From: JAZFSZ01 sp036446455
GTDB lineage: Bacteria; Pseudomonadota; Gammaproteobacteria; Acidiferrobacterales; JAJDNE01
NCBI GenBank assembly: GCA_036446455.1
Contig: JAZFSZ010000098.1
Location: 1 to 64,000, forward strand
Length of the DNA stretch: 64,000 nucleotides
Direction: 5' to 3'
The position numbers and the translations under genes are program-made. Every line of letters starts with the position of its first letter. Position 1 is the stretch's first letter. This document shows positions 43,963-53,128 of the stretch, piece after piece. The notes beneath the pieces are model-generated. The model was not told the origin of the DNA. It ran no database searches and saw only the letters and a program-made list of their open reading frames with translations.

Positions 43963-44720
43963 ATCTGCGCGGCTTTTACACACTTTTTGTTAAAGAGCTG
44001 TTGCGTTTCAGCAAGGTGTGGCTGCAGACACTGGGCGCACCCATTGTGACATCACTTTTGTATCTGCTGGTGTTCGCACAGGTGCTGGAGGGTCGCATGC
44101 AGGTGTTTGAAGGTGTGAGTTACACCGCTTTTTTAATTCCGGGGCTGATGATGATGTCCCTGATCCAGAACGCCTTTGCCAATAGCTCCTCCAGCATTAT
44201 CCAGTCGAAGGTGACCGGCAATATTGTATTTTTGTTGGTGGCGCCGTTGTCCTATTTGGAGTTCTATATGGCGTTTATGCTGGCAGGAGTTGTGCGTGGA
44301 TTTGTGGTGGCGCTGGGTGTGTTGATGATCGGCGCGTTCTTTGCTGATTTGCCATTACACAACGTGTGGCTGCTGCTGGTATTCGCCTTTTTGAGTGCGA
44401 TGGTACTGTCCACCTTCGGCGTTATTGCCGGGATCTGGGCAGAAAAATTTGACCAGCTTGCGGGAGCACAAAATTTCATTATTTTGCCCCTGTCTTTTCT
44501 CAGCGGCGTTTTCTATTCTATCAATTCGTTACCGGTGGTGTGGCAGCAATTGTCTCGCTTTAACCCGTTTTTCTACATGATTGACGGTTTTCGTTACGGG
44601 TTCTTCGGCGTTTCGGATGTCTCTCCACTCACTAGTCTGGCAGTGCTACTACTGTCGGCAGGGCTATTGGCGACTCTGACGCTGGTAATATTGAGTCGCG
44701 GTTATCGGCTGCGCAATTGA
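43959..44720 (+). CDS. yadH: ABC-2 type exporter permease (YadH-like)
   Basis: The 253-residue inner-membrane protein has about six membrane segments and the ABC-2 permease pattern: RFSKVWLQTLGAPIVTSLLYLLVFAQ (by pattern), FLIPGLMMMSLIQNAF, and the LPLSFLSGVFYSINSLP motif. It pairs with the preceding ATPase (ATGA-type overlap). Substrate is not known; proximity to mla suggests envelope-related cargo, an inference only. Confidence 0.9.
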   Translation: MNLRGFYTLFVKELLRFSKVWLQTLGAPIVTSLLYLLVFAQVLEGRMQVFEGVSYTAFLIPGLMMMSLIQNAFANSSSSIIQSKVTGNIVFLLVAPLSYLEFYMAFMLAGVVRGFVVALGVLMIGAFFADLPLHNVWLLLVFAFLSAMVLSTFGVIAGIWAEKFDQLAGAQNFIILPLSFLSGVFYSINSLPVVWQQLSRFNPFFYMIDGFRYGFFGVSDVSPLTSLAVLLLSAGLLATLTLVILSRGYRLRN

Positions 44721-44806
44721 TTGTTAGCCCGCATTTCTTTCGTCGCGCACTGGTCTGCCGTATGCTGTGCTTGAATTCGATTTGAAAGGCCCGATATAGG
44801 CATGTC

Positions 44807-45040
44807 ATGGATCCGGAAAGAATAAAGACGCTCATCGAACAAGGGCTGACAGGTGCCAGCGCCAGCGTTGTCGGTGACGGTCGCCACTTCGAGGCCGTTG
44901 TTGTCTGTGATGCCTTTGATGGCAAATCCATGGTGGAGCAGCACCAGATGGTGTTTCAGGCCCTGGGCGACAACATGGAAGAAGCGATTCATGCACTTTC
45001 CATGCGCACCCTGACGCGCGAGCAATACGAGCAGCAGTAA
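44807..45040 (+). CDS. ibaG: BolA-family protein IbaG
   Basis: IbaG (YrbA) is a BolA-fold protein that binds a [2Fe-2S] cluster together with a monothiol glutaredoxin. The 77-residue protein has DGRHFEAVVVCDAFDGKSMVEQHQMV (by pattern R-H-F/Y-E and V-x-R/Q-H-Q-x-V-Y/F) and the end ALSMRTLTREQ. The next gene encodes the CGFS glutaredoxin partner. murA follows, the standard E. coli yrbA-murA neighbourhood. Confidence 0.93.
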   Translation: MDPERIKTLIEQGLTGASASVVGDGRHFEAVVVCDAFDGKSMVEQHQMVFQALGDNMEEAIHALSMRTLTREQYEQQ

Positions 45041-45116
45041 TCTGGGCGGGTTTAAAAAATTGACGGTGACCGATAGGGATAACGCGTGACCGGCAAGTAC
45101 TTAACGAGGTAGCGAA

Positions 45117-45428
45117 ATGAGTGTTCAACAGCAGATTGATGATCAGGTAAAGAGCAGCAAGATAATGCTCTTCATGAAAGGCACGCCCCAGTTTCCCCAG
45201 TGCGGATTCTCCGGTCAGGCGGTGCAGCTATTACAGGCCTGCGGTGCCGAGTTCGGTTCTTTTGATGTGCTCGCCGACGACAATGTGCGCCATGGTATTA
45301 AAGAATACTCCAACTGGCCGACCATCCCGCAACTCTACATCGCCGGCAAGTTTGTTGGTGGATGCGACATCATGATTGAGCTCCACCAGAAAGGTGAATT
45401 GCAGAAATTGGTGGACGCGGTTAACTGA
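45117..45428 (+). CDS. grxD: Monothiol glutaredoxin Grx4
   Basis: GrxD holds and transfers [2Fe-2S] clusters and works with BolA proteins. The 103-residue protein has the CGFS site at Cys29 (GTPQFPQCGFSGQA), the glutathione-binding WPTIPQLYIAGKFVGGCDI and the C-terminal helix. Length is standard. It follows ibaG by 76 nt with GAGG-type site before the ATG, and is followed by a strong terminator, so ibaG-grxD is likely the end of the mla transcript or a small unit of its own. Confidence 0.96.
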   Translation: MSVQQQIDDQVKSSKIMLFMKGTPQFPQCGFSGQAVQLLQACGAEFGSFDVLADDNVRHGIKEYSNWPTIPQLYIAGKFVGGCDIMIELHQKGELQKLVDAVN

Positions 45429-45456
45429 AAAATCAGGCTAATAATTGAGAACCCGC

Positions 45457-45487
45457 AAGGCTGCCATTAGGCAGCCTTGTTTTTTTG
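45457..45487 (+). terminator. Rho-independent terminator after grxD
   Basis: A perfect 9-bp stem AAGGCTGCC (45457-45465) / GGCAGCCTT (45470-45478) with loop ATTA is followed by GTTTTTTT. It begins 29 nt after the grxD stop and separates the mla-ibaG-grxD block from murA-his. Confidence 0.93.
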
Positions 45488-45581
45488 GGAGACAGCGAAT
45501 ACCGTACGGTTATTACGGCGTTATAATCGGCGGCTAAATTTGCCGCGTGCGCCCCGGATTCAGGTAATTCCCAGGTTAGAT

Positions 45582-46877
45582 ATGGATAAATTGATTGTTA
45601 GTGGCGGCGTCCCCTTGCAGGGAGAAGTGCGCATTTCCGGTGCCAAGAACGCGGCCTTGCCCGTGCTGGTGGCATCATTACTAAGCAGCGAACCGCTGCA
45701 CATCAGCAATGTGCCTCATCTGCAGGACATTACTACCACCATGAGTTTGCTCGGCATGATAGGCGTGCGCCTGGTAGTGGATGATAAAATGGGTATTGAG
45801 GCCGATGCCAGTCAGGTCAATTCCGTGATCGCCCCCTATGAATTGGTGAAAACCATGCGCGCGTCAATACTGGTACTGGGTCCCTTGCTGGCTCGTTTTG
45901 GCGAGGCGGAAGTCTCCCTGCCCGGTGGCTGCGCCATTGGTTCGCGTCCGGTCAACCTGCACATCAAGGGTCTGCGAGAAATGGGTGCTGAAATCAGCAT
46001 CGATGAAGGTTTTATCAAGGCTCGCGCCGGGCGCCTGAAGGGCGCGCGAATTTTCATGGACATGGTGTCTGTCACCGGCACTGAGAACCTGATGATGGCA
46101 GCAACGCTGGCCGATGGTGAAACCGTAATCGAGAATGCCGCGCGTGAACCGGAAGTAGTGGATCTGGCCAATTGTCTCAATGCCATGGGTGCCCGGGTTA
46201 GTGGTGCTGGCAGTGATACCATCACCATTGAAGGTGTAGAAAAATTACACGCAGCCGAGCACACCGTAATACCGGACCGAATCGAGACTGGCACCTATCT
46301 TGTTGCTTGCGTTATTACTGGCGGCAAGATTTGTGTGCGCAAGACCAATCCGCTGGTGGTGGAGTCCGTGCTGGAAAAGCTGAAGGATGCCGGTGCGCAA
46401 ATCGAGTTAGATGGCAGCGACATCATTATTGATATGCAGGGCAAGCGTCCCAAGGCAGTACAGATTCGCACCGCACCGTATCCGGCATTTCCCACCGACA
46501 TGCAGGCACAATTTGTTGTGCTCAATGCCATTGCCGAGGGTACAGGTATCGTCACCGAAACGGTTTTCGAAAATCGTTTCATGCACGTACAGGAACTACA
46601 GCGCATGGGTGCCGACATTAAGCTGGAGGGCAACACGGCGATAGTCAAGGGAGTCAAGCGACTGCATGGCGCACCGGTGATGGCAACCGATTTGCGTGCT
46701 TCCGCCAGTCTGGCCCTGGCCGGCCTGGTGGCAGAAAATGACACTATTGTTGATCGTATTTATCACATCGATCGTGGTTATGAATGTATCGAGGAAAAAC
46801 TGGCACAACTCGGTGCGCGTATACGTCGTGTGACCAACATTAGCCTGAAGAAACACCAGGAACGTCAAACCGCCTGA
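45582..46877 (+). CDS. murA: UDP-N-acetylglucosamine 1-carboxyvinyltransferase
   Basis: MurA transfers enolpyruvate from PEP to UDP-GlcNAc, the first committed step of peptidoglycan synthesis and the fosfomycin target. The 431-residue protein has GAKNAALPVLVA (about 20-31), the active Cys117 in LPGGCAIGSRPV, and the inside-out alpha/beta repeats. Cys at the active site predicts fosfomycin sensitivity at the enzyme level. The ATG at 45582 gives MDKLIVSGG, the usual start; the open frame reaches upstream through the terminator and is not used. Confidence 0.96.
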   Translation: MDKLIVSGGVPLQGEVRISGAKNAALPVLVASLLSSEPLHISNVPHLQDITTTMSLLGMIGVRLVVDDKMGIEADASQVNSVIAPYELVKTMRASILVLGPLLARFGEAEVSLPGGCAIGSRPVNLHIKGLREMGAEISIDEGFIKARAGRLKGARIFMDMVSVTGTENLMMAATLADGETVIENAAREPEVVDLANCLNAMGARVSGAGSDTITIEGVEKLHAAEHTVIPDRIETGTYLVACVITGGKICVRKTNPLVVESVLEKLKDAGAQIELDGSDIIIDMQGKRPKAVQIRTAPYPAFPTDMQAQFVVLNAIAEGTGIVTETVFENRFMHVQELQRMGADIKLEGNTAIVKGVKRLHGAPVMATDLRASASLALAGLVAENDTIVDRIYHIDRGYECIEEKLAQLGARIRRVTNISLKKHQERQTA

Positions 46878-46942
46878 TTGTTGTGGCCAATTTAATGAGT
46901 GGTTGAACCAACCGCCTGAACTGATCGCCCAAATTATCTGAT

Positions 46943-47593
46943 ATGAGCAAATCCCTGACCATTGCCCTGTCCAAAGGCCGTATTCTGGAAGAGACCCTGC
47001 CACTGCTGGAGCGTGCCGGGGTGACTCTGGCTGATGACATCAACAGTCGCAAGTTGATACTGAATACCAACCGGCCCGATGTGAAGCTGGTAATTATTCG
47101 TGCCGCCGATGTTCCTACCTACGTGCAGTTCGGGGCCACCGATCTCGGCGTTGCCGGCAAGGATGTGCTGATGGAAAGCGATGGCGCCGACCTGTACGAA
47201 TTACTGGATCTGGGTATTGCCCGTTGTCACCTGGCAGTGGCAGAGCCAAAAAATCTGGCCGCTCAGGATGACCCGCAAAAATGGACACGGCTGCGTATTG
47301 CTACCAAATACGTCAACATCACCCGGCGCCACTTTGCGGCCAAAGGCATCCAGACCGATATCATTAAGTTGTACGGCTCCATGGAGCTGGCACCGCTGGC
47401 AGGTCTGTCGGATCGCATCGTTGATCTGGTGAGTACCGGTGCCACTCTTAAGGCCAACGGTCTGGTTGAGGTGGAACACATTGCCGATATCAGCTCGCGC
47501 CTGGTGGCCAACAAGGCAGCGATGAAAATGAAGTCGGCCCAGGTAAAGGAGCTGGTGGCGGGGTTGCGCTCAGCAGTGGACCAGGCCGCATGA
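46943..47593 (+). CDS. hisG: ATP phosphoribosyltransferase, short (HisZ-dependent) form
   Basis: HisG joins ATP and PRPP, the first step of histidine synthesis. The 216-residue protein is the short form: it has LTIALSKGRILEETLPLLERAG (by pattern S-K-G-R), the FGATDLGVAGKDVL strand and the PRPP loop VDLVSTGATLKANGL, but ends without the C-terminal regulatory ACT-like domain of long HisG. Short HisG needs the HisRS-like subunit HisZ, which is not in this window. It overlaps hisD by four bases. Confidence 0.95.
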   Translation: MSKSLTIALSKGRILEETLPLLERAGVTLADDINSRKLILNTNRPDVKLVIIRAADVPTYVQFGATDLGVAGKDVLMESDGADLYELLDLGIARCHLAVAEPKNLAAQDDPQKWTRLRIATKYVNITRRHFAAKGIQTDIIKLYGSMELAPLAGLSDRIVDLVSTGATLKANGLVEVEHIADISSRLVANKAAMKMKSAQVKELVAGLRSAVDQAA

Positions 47594-48900
47594 GACTCAC
47601 CATTCGCGAGCTTGATTCGGCCGACCGCGATTTTCAGACCACTGTCGATGCCTTGCTTGATCGCGACAATTTGAGTGACCCGAAAGCCGAAAAAATTGTG
47701 CGAGAAATTATTGAGGCGGTTCGCCAACGCGGGGATGCCGCGTTACTTGAGTACACGTCTCGTTTTGACGATTTTGACGCAGACAGTGTCCCAGCACTGG
47801 AAATAACATCATCGCGGCTCGCCGACGCAAAAATATCCTTGCCGGAGGATCAGCGCGTTGCGCTGGTTACGGCCGCCGATCGTGTGCGCGTTTATCACCA
47901 GCACCAGAAAGCAGAATCCTGGCAGTACACTGAAGACGATGGCACCGTGCTGGGTCAGCAAGTAACGGCACTGGATCGTGTCGGTCTCTATGTCCCGGGC
48001 GGCAAGGCGGCCTATCCGTCATCGGTGCTGATGAATGCCATTCCCGCCAAGGTGGCCGGTGTTAAAGAGCTGATCATGGTCGTACCGACACCGAAGGGTG
48101 AAGTGGGTGACATGGTGTTGGCCGCTGCGGCAATCGCCGGTGTTGATCGTGTGTTCGCAATCGGCGGTGCGCAAGCAATCGCGGCACTGGCATACGGCAC
48201 AGAAACCATTCCCAGGGTGGACAAGATTGTTGGTCCGGGCAATATTTATGTTACCACTGCCAAACGTCTCGTATTCGGCCGCGTGGATATCGATATGATC
48301 GCCGGACCGTCAGAAATTGTCGTCGTCTGCGATGGTGGTACCGACGTCGAGTGGGTGGCCATGGATCTGCTTTCACAGGCTGAACATGATGAACTGGCGC
48401 AATCCATCCTTATTAGCACTGATAGCGAATTTGCACCCAAGGTCAGGGCGGCAATGCAATCGCTCATTGAAGACCTGCCGCGCAAGGAAATCATTGTCAA
48501 ATCCCTCAACGATCGCGGTGCCTTGATTACCGTGAAGGACGAAACCGAGGCGGTGGCGCTGGTCAACAAAATAGCGCCGGAGCACCTCGAATTGTCAGTC
48601 GCCGATCCCAAAGCGATGGCGGCGCGCATTCGTCACGCCGGCGCCATCTTCATGGGTCGATATACGGCTGAAGCGATTGGTGATTACTGTGCCGGACCTA
48701 ATCACGTGCTGCCGACCTCGGGCACCGCGCGTTTCAGCTCGCCATTGGGTGTGTATGATTTTCAGAAACGATCAAGCTTGATCATGTGCTCCGAAAAAGG
48801 GGCGGATGTCCTTGGTCGCACCGCATCCATACTGGCCCATGGCGAGGGTCTGACCGCACATGCACGTTCGGCGGAGTACCGTATTAAAAATAATTCCTGA
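47590..48900 (+). CDS. hisD: Histidinol dehydrogenase
   Basis: HisD oxidises histidinol to histidine in two NAD-dependent steps using one zinc. The 436-residue protein has the nucleotide-binding VGLYVPGGKAAYPSSVLMN region, VDKIVGPGNIYVT, the catalytic Glu-His in LLSQAEHDELAQ and GPNHVLPTSGTARF near the C-terminus. It overlaps hisG and is followed by hisC after 65 nt. Length is typical. Confidence 0.97.
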   Translation: MRLTIRELDSADRDFQTTVDALLDRDNLSDPKAEKIVREIIEAVRQRGDAALLEYTSRFDDFDADSVPALEITSSRLADAKISLPEDQRVALVTAADRVRVYHQHQKAESWQYTEDDGTVLGQQVTALDRVGLYVPGGKAAYPSSVLMNAIPAKVAGVKELIMVVPTPKGEVGDMVLAAAAIAGVDRVFAIGGAQAIAALAYGTETIPRVDKIVGPGNIYVTTAKRLVFGRVDIDMIAGPSEIVVVCDGGTDVEWVAMDLLSQAEHDELAQSILISTDSEFAPKVRAAMQSLIEDLPRKEIIVKSLNDRGALITVKDETEAVALVNKIAPEHLELSVADPKAMAARIRHAGAIFMGRYTAEAIGDYCAGPNHVLPTSGTARFSSPLGVYDFQKRSSLIMCSEKGADVLGRTASILAHGEGLTAHARSAEYRIKNNS

Positions 48901-48965
48901 CGCTAAAACGCAAAGAATGAATATGATGTATCTTCGCGGTGGTTTGCGATGAGTTTTTATGTCTT

Positions 48966-50069
48966 ATGACAACTGATATTCGAAAGAGGGTGGAGTCCCT
49001 GGTGCGGCCGGAGATTCTTACTCTCAAGGCCTATGGTGTGGCCGATCCCGGTGATCTGATCAAGCTCGATGCCATGGAGAATCCCTATCCCTGGCCGGAA
49101 GCGCTAAAACGTGATTGGGCCCGGAGGCTGCAACAGGTTTCCATCAATCGTTATCCCGATCCGCAGGCAAACTCACTTAAACCGGCCCTGCGTCAGGCCA
49201 TGGGCGTGCCCCACGAGTTGGAAATGATGCTGGGAAATGGTTCCGATGAGTTGATCCAGATTGTTATGATGGCGTTGGCCCGACCGGGTGCAAAGGTCAT
49301 GGCGCCGACGCCGACTTTTGTCATGTACGACATGACCGCGCGGTTAACCGGTCTGGAATTCATTGCGGTGCCGCTCAAAGAAAAAGATTTTTCACTGGAT
49401 GTGGATGCCATGCTGGCCGCAATCGCGCAGCATCAGCCGGCAGTGATTTTCCTGGCTTACCCGAATAACCCCACCGGAAACCTGTTTTCAGGCAACGATA
49501 TCGAATCAATATTAAACGCCACCAGCGGCCTTGTGGTGATTGACGAGGCCTACCATGCATTTGCCGGCCACAGTTTCATGGCCCGCCTGGCAGAATACGA
49601 CAACATCCTTGTCATGCGAACAGTGTCCAAGCTGGGATTGGCAGGATTGCGTCTGGGGCTGTTGGTGGGTGACAAGGAGTGGTTAGCGGAATTTGACAAG
49701 GTACGACTGCCCTACAATATCAACAGCCTGACGCAGGCGAGTGCCGAGTTTGCCCTGGTCAATATTGAATTTCTGCAGCAACAAACGGCCAAGCTGTGCA
49801 AGGCACGCGATTTACTGTACGAAGAATTGGCGCGACTGGACGGGGTCGAGGTCTGGCCCAGTCGCGCCAATTTCATTTTGTTTCGTGTCAAGGAACGGCC
49901 GGCCGACGCCGTGTTCAATGGACTGCGCCAGCGCGGTGTACTCATCAGGAATCTGGACAAAGCTGACCCCGCATTAAAGCGATGTCTGCGTGTCACCATC
50001 GGCACAGCGGAAGAGAACGACGCTTTTCTGACAGCGTTGACGCGGGTTCTCCAGAGGAACGCTGATTAA
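48966..50069 (+). CDS. hisC: Histidinol-phosphate aminotransferase
   Basis: HisC is the PLP-dependent aminotransferase making histidinol phosphate. The 367-residue protein has the class II aminotransferase pattern: LDAMENPYPWP, GNGSDELIQIV, FLAYPNNPTGNL, VVIDEAYHAF and the PLP Lys in MRTVSKLGLAGLRLG. The ATG at 48966 is preferred to an in-frame GTG-type start nine codons upstream because it gives the usual N-terminus. No good ribosome site precedes either. Confidence 0.94.
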   Translation: MTTDIRKRVESLVRPEILTLKAYGVADPGDLIKLDAMENPYPWPEALKRDWARRLQQVSINRYPDPQANSLKPALRQAMGVPHELEMMLGNGSDELIQIVMMALARPGAKVMAPTPTFVMYDMTARLTGLEFIAVPLKEKDFSLDVDAMLAAIAQHQPAVIFLAYPNNPTGNLFSGNDIESILNATSGLVVIDEAYHAFAGHSFMARLAEYDNILVMRTVSKLGLAGLRLGLLVGDKEWLAEFDKVRLPYNINSLTQASAEFALVNIEFLQQQTAKLCKARDLLYEELARLDGVEVWPSRANFILFRVKERPADAVFNGLRQRGVLIRNLDKADPALKRCLRVTIGTAEENDAFLTALTRVLQRNAD

Positions 50070-50195
50070 ATCCCTTGTAGTCGTGTGTCACGGCAAAGTC
50101 TGGGTGAATCAAGCCTTCCCGGGCGTTCGGGATTCGCAAGCATATCTGATAAACTTGCCCGTCTTTAAAAGTATTCAAGGCATCGGGCCACTATA

Positions 50196-50789
50196 ATGAG
50201 CGCAAGAACCGCACGCGTAAATCGAGATACCAAAGAGACCCGGATCACGGTCAGCGTGAATCTGGACGGGTCCGGTGAGGCCAAACTTGATATCGGCATT
50301 CCCTTTCTCGAACACATGCTGGATCAGGTGGCCCGTCACGGCATGATTGATATCGAGGTCAAGGCCAGTGGTGATTTGCATATTGACGCGCACCACACGG
50401 TGGAAGACGTGGGAATTACCCTTGGCCAGGCGCTGGCCAGGGCGGTGGGCGATAAAAAAGGTATTCGTCGTTATGGCCACGCCTATGTGCCGCTGGATGA
50501 GGCGCTGAGCCGTGTTGTCATCGATTTTTCCGGTCGCCCCGGACTTGAATATCATGTGAGTTATCCGCGTGCACGCATCGGTGATTTTGATGTTGATTTG
50601 CTCATGGAATTCTTCCAGGGATTCACTAACCACGCATTGACGACGCTGCATATTGATAACCTGCGTGGCAATAACGCCCACCACATCGCTGAGACCATCT
50701 TCAAGGCTTTTGGCCGCGCGATGCGTATGGCGCTGGAATCCGATACACGTTTGGGTGAAATCGTGCCCTCAACCAAAGGCAGTCTTTGA
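50196..50789 (+). CDS. hisB: Imidazoleglycerol-phosphate dehydratase
   Basis: HisB dehydrates imidazoleglycerol phosphate. The 197-residue protein is the monofunctional dehydratase with metal-binding HMLDQVARHG and HHTVEDVGITLGQA and the second repeat NAHHIAETIFKAFGRA. It lacks the N-terminal histidinol-phosphate phosphatase of enterobacterial HisB, so that step needs a separate enzyme not seen here. A 126-nt gap after hisC may hold a promoter. Confidence 0.96.
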   Translation: MSARTARVNRDTKETRITVSVNLDGSGEAKLDIGIPFLEHMLDQVARHGMIDIEVKASGDLHIDAHHTVEDVGITLGQALARAVGDKKGIRRYGHAYVPLDEALSRVVIDFSGRPGLEYHVSYPRARIGDFDVDLLMEFFQGFTNHALTTLHIDNLRGNNAHHIAETIFKAFGRAMRMALESDTRLGEIVPSTKGSL

Positions 50790-50837
50790 TTACCGTACCC
50801 TCATTGCGAAGGTGAAGAGAATCCTGCTATATCGGAA

Positions 50838-50862
50838 ATAATTTCAACACCAGATAATTTCA
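50838..50862 (+). repeat. Direct repeat ATAATTTCA before hisH
   Basis: ATAATTTCA occurs at 50838-50846 and 50854-50862, 16 nt apart, within the 95-nt gap between hisB and hisH. It could be a pair of regulator half-sites or chance. Confidence 0.25.
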
Positions 50863-50884
50863 GCACTCTAGGCGAAAATAAGAC

Positions 50885-51532
50885 ATGAACCGGGTTGCAG
50901 TAATTGACTATGGTATGGGTAACCTGCGCTCCGTGTGTAAAGCCATTGAACACGTTGCCCCCAAGGCCAGAGTGAAGCTGGTAACCGATGCCGACGGCGT
51001 AAAAAGTGCTGACCGCGTCGTGTTTCCGGGCCAGGGTGCGATCACCGGTTGCATTTCTGCACTGCAAAGAAATGGCATGTTCGACGTGCTGGAGAATATC
51101 GTGCGCAAAAAACCCTTCCTCGGAATTTGTCTGGGTTTGCAGGCACTGTATGAAACCAGTGAAGAGGGCGGCGGTACCCGTTGCCTGGGTATTCTTCCCG
51201 GGTCCGTGCCGCGGTTTCCGGACAATATGGTGGATGCCGATACAGGTGCGAAACTGAAGGTACCACACATGGGCTGGAACCAGGTGCATCAGGTTGGTGA
51301 CCATCCATTATGGCAGGGTATTGCCCAGGACAGCCGCTTTTATTTTGTGCATAGTTATTATGCTGACACATCAGACCGGGCCTATGTTTCAGCTATTACG
51401 CAATATCAGGTACGGTTTACCTCGGCTGCTGCCCATGAGAATATTTTTGCAGTGCAATTTCATCCCGAAAAAAGCCAGCACGCCGGCTTAAAGCTGCTGG
51501 AAAATTTTGTAAACTGGGACGGCAGCGTTTAA
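50885..51532 (+). CDS. hisH: Imidazole glycerol phosphate synthase, glutamine amidotransferase subunit
   Basis: HisH releases ammonia from glutamine and channels it to HisF. The 215-residue class I amidotransferase has the nucleophile Cys in FLGICLGLQALYE (about 80), the oxyanion PGQGA region and the His-Glu pair in VQFHPEKSQHAG. Start ATG at 50885. It is followed after 13 nt by hisA. Confidence 0.96.
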   Translation: MNRVAVIDYGMGNLRSVCKAIEHVAPKARVKLVTDADGVKSADRVVFPGQGAITGCISALQRNGMFDVLENIVRKKPFLGICLGLQALYETSEEGGGTRCLGILPGSVPRFPDNMVDADTGAKLKVPHMGWNQVHQVGDHPLWQGIAQDSRFYFVHSYYADTSDRAYVSAITQYQVRFTSAAAHENIFAVQFHPEKSQHAGLKLLENFVNWDGSV

Positions 51533-51545
51533 ACCAGAATCGGTT

Positions 51546-52277
51546 ATGTTGATTATTCCTGCAATTGATCTCAAAGACGGAAAGTGTGTGCGCCTGCGTC
51601 AGGGGCGCATGGACGAGGAAACCGTTTTTTCGGATAACCCGGTGGCCATGGCCGGGCGCTGGTTTGAAGCCGGTGCCCGTCGCCTGCATCTGGTGGACCT
51701 CAATGGGGCGTTTGAAGGTAAACCCGTGAACGCCAGTGTTATCGAAGAGATTACCCATACCTATCCCGATCTTCCGGTCGAGGTGGGTGGTGGTATACGT
51801 GATGAAGAAACGATAGAGACCTATCTCGATGCCGGTGTAAAATATGTGATCATTGGTACCAAGGCAGTTAACACACCGCATTTTGTTGGTGATATTTGTG
51901 CCGAGTATCCAGGCCATATCATTGTCGGGCTTGATGCCAAAGATGGAAAAGTTGCCATTGACGGCTGGTCCAAGCTCTCCGGGCACGATGTAATTGATAT
52001 GGCCAAGCACTTTCAGGACGACGGTGTTGAGGCCATTATCTATACTGACATCGGGCGCGATGGCATGATGAATGGGGTAAACATCGATGCCACGGTGAAG
52101 CTGGCGCAGTCTATTGCCATTCCGGTCATTGCTTCTGGCGGTATTACTAATCTGGATGACATTCGCGGCTTATGCGAGGTGGCCGACGAAGGCATCATAG
52201 GGGCGATCACCGGCCGTGCCATCTATGAGGGTACGCTCGATTTTGCCGAGGCGCAGAAGCTGGCCGACAGTTTCTAG
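51546..52277 (+). CDS. hisA: ProFAR isomerase (phosphoribosylformimino-AICAR-P isomerase)
   Basis: HisA is the Amadori isomerase of histidine synthesis. The 243-residue TIM barrel has catalytic Asp8 in IIPAIDLKDGKCVRL, PVEVGGGIRDEETI, IYTDIGRDGMMNGVN (second catalytic Asp) and VIASGGITNLDDI. Length and spacing are typical. Confidence 0.97.
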   Translation: MLIIPAIDLKDGKCVRLRQGRMDEETVFSDNPVAMAGRWFEAGARRLHLVDLNGAFEGKPVNASVIEEITHTYPDLPVEVGGGIRDEETIETYLDAGVKYVIIGTKAVNTPHFVGDICAEYPGHIIVGLDAKDGKVAIDGWSKLSGHDVIDMAKHFQDDGVEAIIYTDIGRDGMMNGVNIDATVKLAQSIAIPVIASGGITNLDDIRGLCEVADEGIIGAITGRAIYEGTLDFAEAQKLADSF

Positions 52278-52330
52278 CCCGTGGCAACAACACGGGTACC
52301 TGACTACCCTGCACACCCGGAAATCCAATC

Positions 52331-53128
52331 ATGTCTTTGGCAAAACGCATTATTCCCTGTCTTGACGTTGACAACGGCCGTGTCGTTAAAGGCGTACAAT
52401 TTGTGGATATCCGTGACGCCGGTGATCCGGTTGAGGTTGCGCGGCGATATGACGAACAGGGCGCGGACGAAATAACGTTTCTCGATATCACTGCCAGTTC
52501 AGATGATCGCGAGACCATCGTACACGTGGTTGAAGACGTGGCCAGTCAGGTCTTTATCCCGCTAACGGTGGGCGGGGGTATTCGCACCGTAGACGATGTG
52601 CGTCGCATGCTCAACGCGGGCGCCGATAAGGTCGCGATCAACACCGCCGCCGTGTTCAATCCGGAGTTTGTCAGAGAGGCGGCGGAACATTTTGGGTCCC
52701 AATGTATTGTGGTTGCCATAGATGCCAAACAGGTGTCTGATGGAGACAATCCGCGCTGGGAAATTTTTACTCACGGTGGAAGAAAATCGACCGGGCTTGA
52801 TGCTATTGAGTGGGCCAGAAAAATGACCGACTATGGTGCTGGCGAGATACTGCTCACTAGTATGGATCGTGACGGCACGCGTGACGGTTTTGATCTTGCG
52901 CTTACCCGGGCGATTTGCGAGGCCGTCAGTATTCCGGTTATCGCCTCTGGCGGTGTGGGGTGTCTTGAACATCTGGTGGCAGGAGTGAAGCAGGGTCATG
53001 CGGATGCCGTGCTGGCGGCCAGCATTTTTCACTTTGGCGAATACACGGTGGGTGAGGCCAAGCGCTTCATGCAGCAAAAAGGAGTCGAGGTCAGGCTGGA
53101 ACAGGAAAGAACAGAGAAAGGTTTATGA
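52331..53128 (+). CDS. hisF: Imidazole glycerol phosphate synthase, cyclase subunit
   Basis: HisF uses ammonia from HisH to form IGP and AICAR. The 265-residue TIM barrel has catalytic Asp11 in RIIPCLDVDNGRVVKG, FLDITASSDDRETI, PLTVGGGIRTVDD, SMDRDGTRDGFDL (second catalytic Asp) and VIASGGVGCLEHL. Family length is about 255. It overlaps hisI by four bases. Confidence 0.97.
   Translation: MSLAKRIIPCLDVDNGRVVKGVQFVDIRDAGDPVEVARRYDEQGADEITFLDITASSDDRETIVHVVEDVASQVFIPLTVGGGIRTVDDVRRMLNAGADKVAINTAAVFNPEFVREAAEHFGSQCIVVAIDAKQVSDGDNPRWEIFTHGGRKSTGLDAIEWARKMTDYGAGEILLTSMDRDGTRDGFDLALTRAICEAVSIPVIASGGVGCLEHLVAGVKQGHADAVLAASIFHFGEYTVGEAKRFMQQKGVEVRLEQERTEKGL

Noticed and set aside
45477..45581. Upstream extension of MurA
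   Set aside because: It runs through a strong terminator hairpin; the standard MurA start is at 45582.
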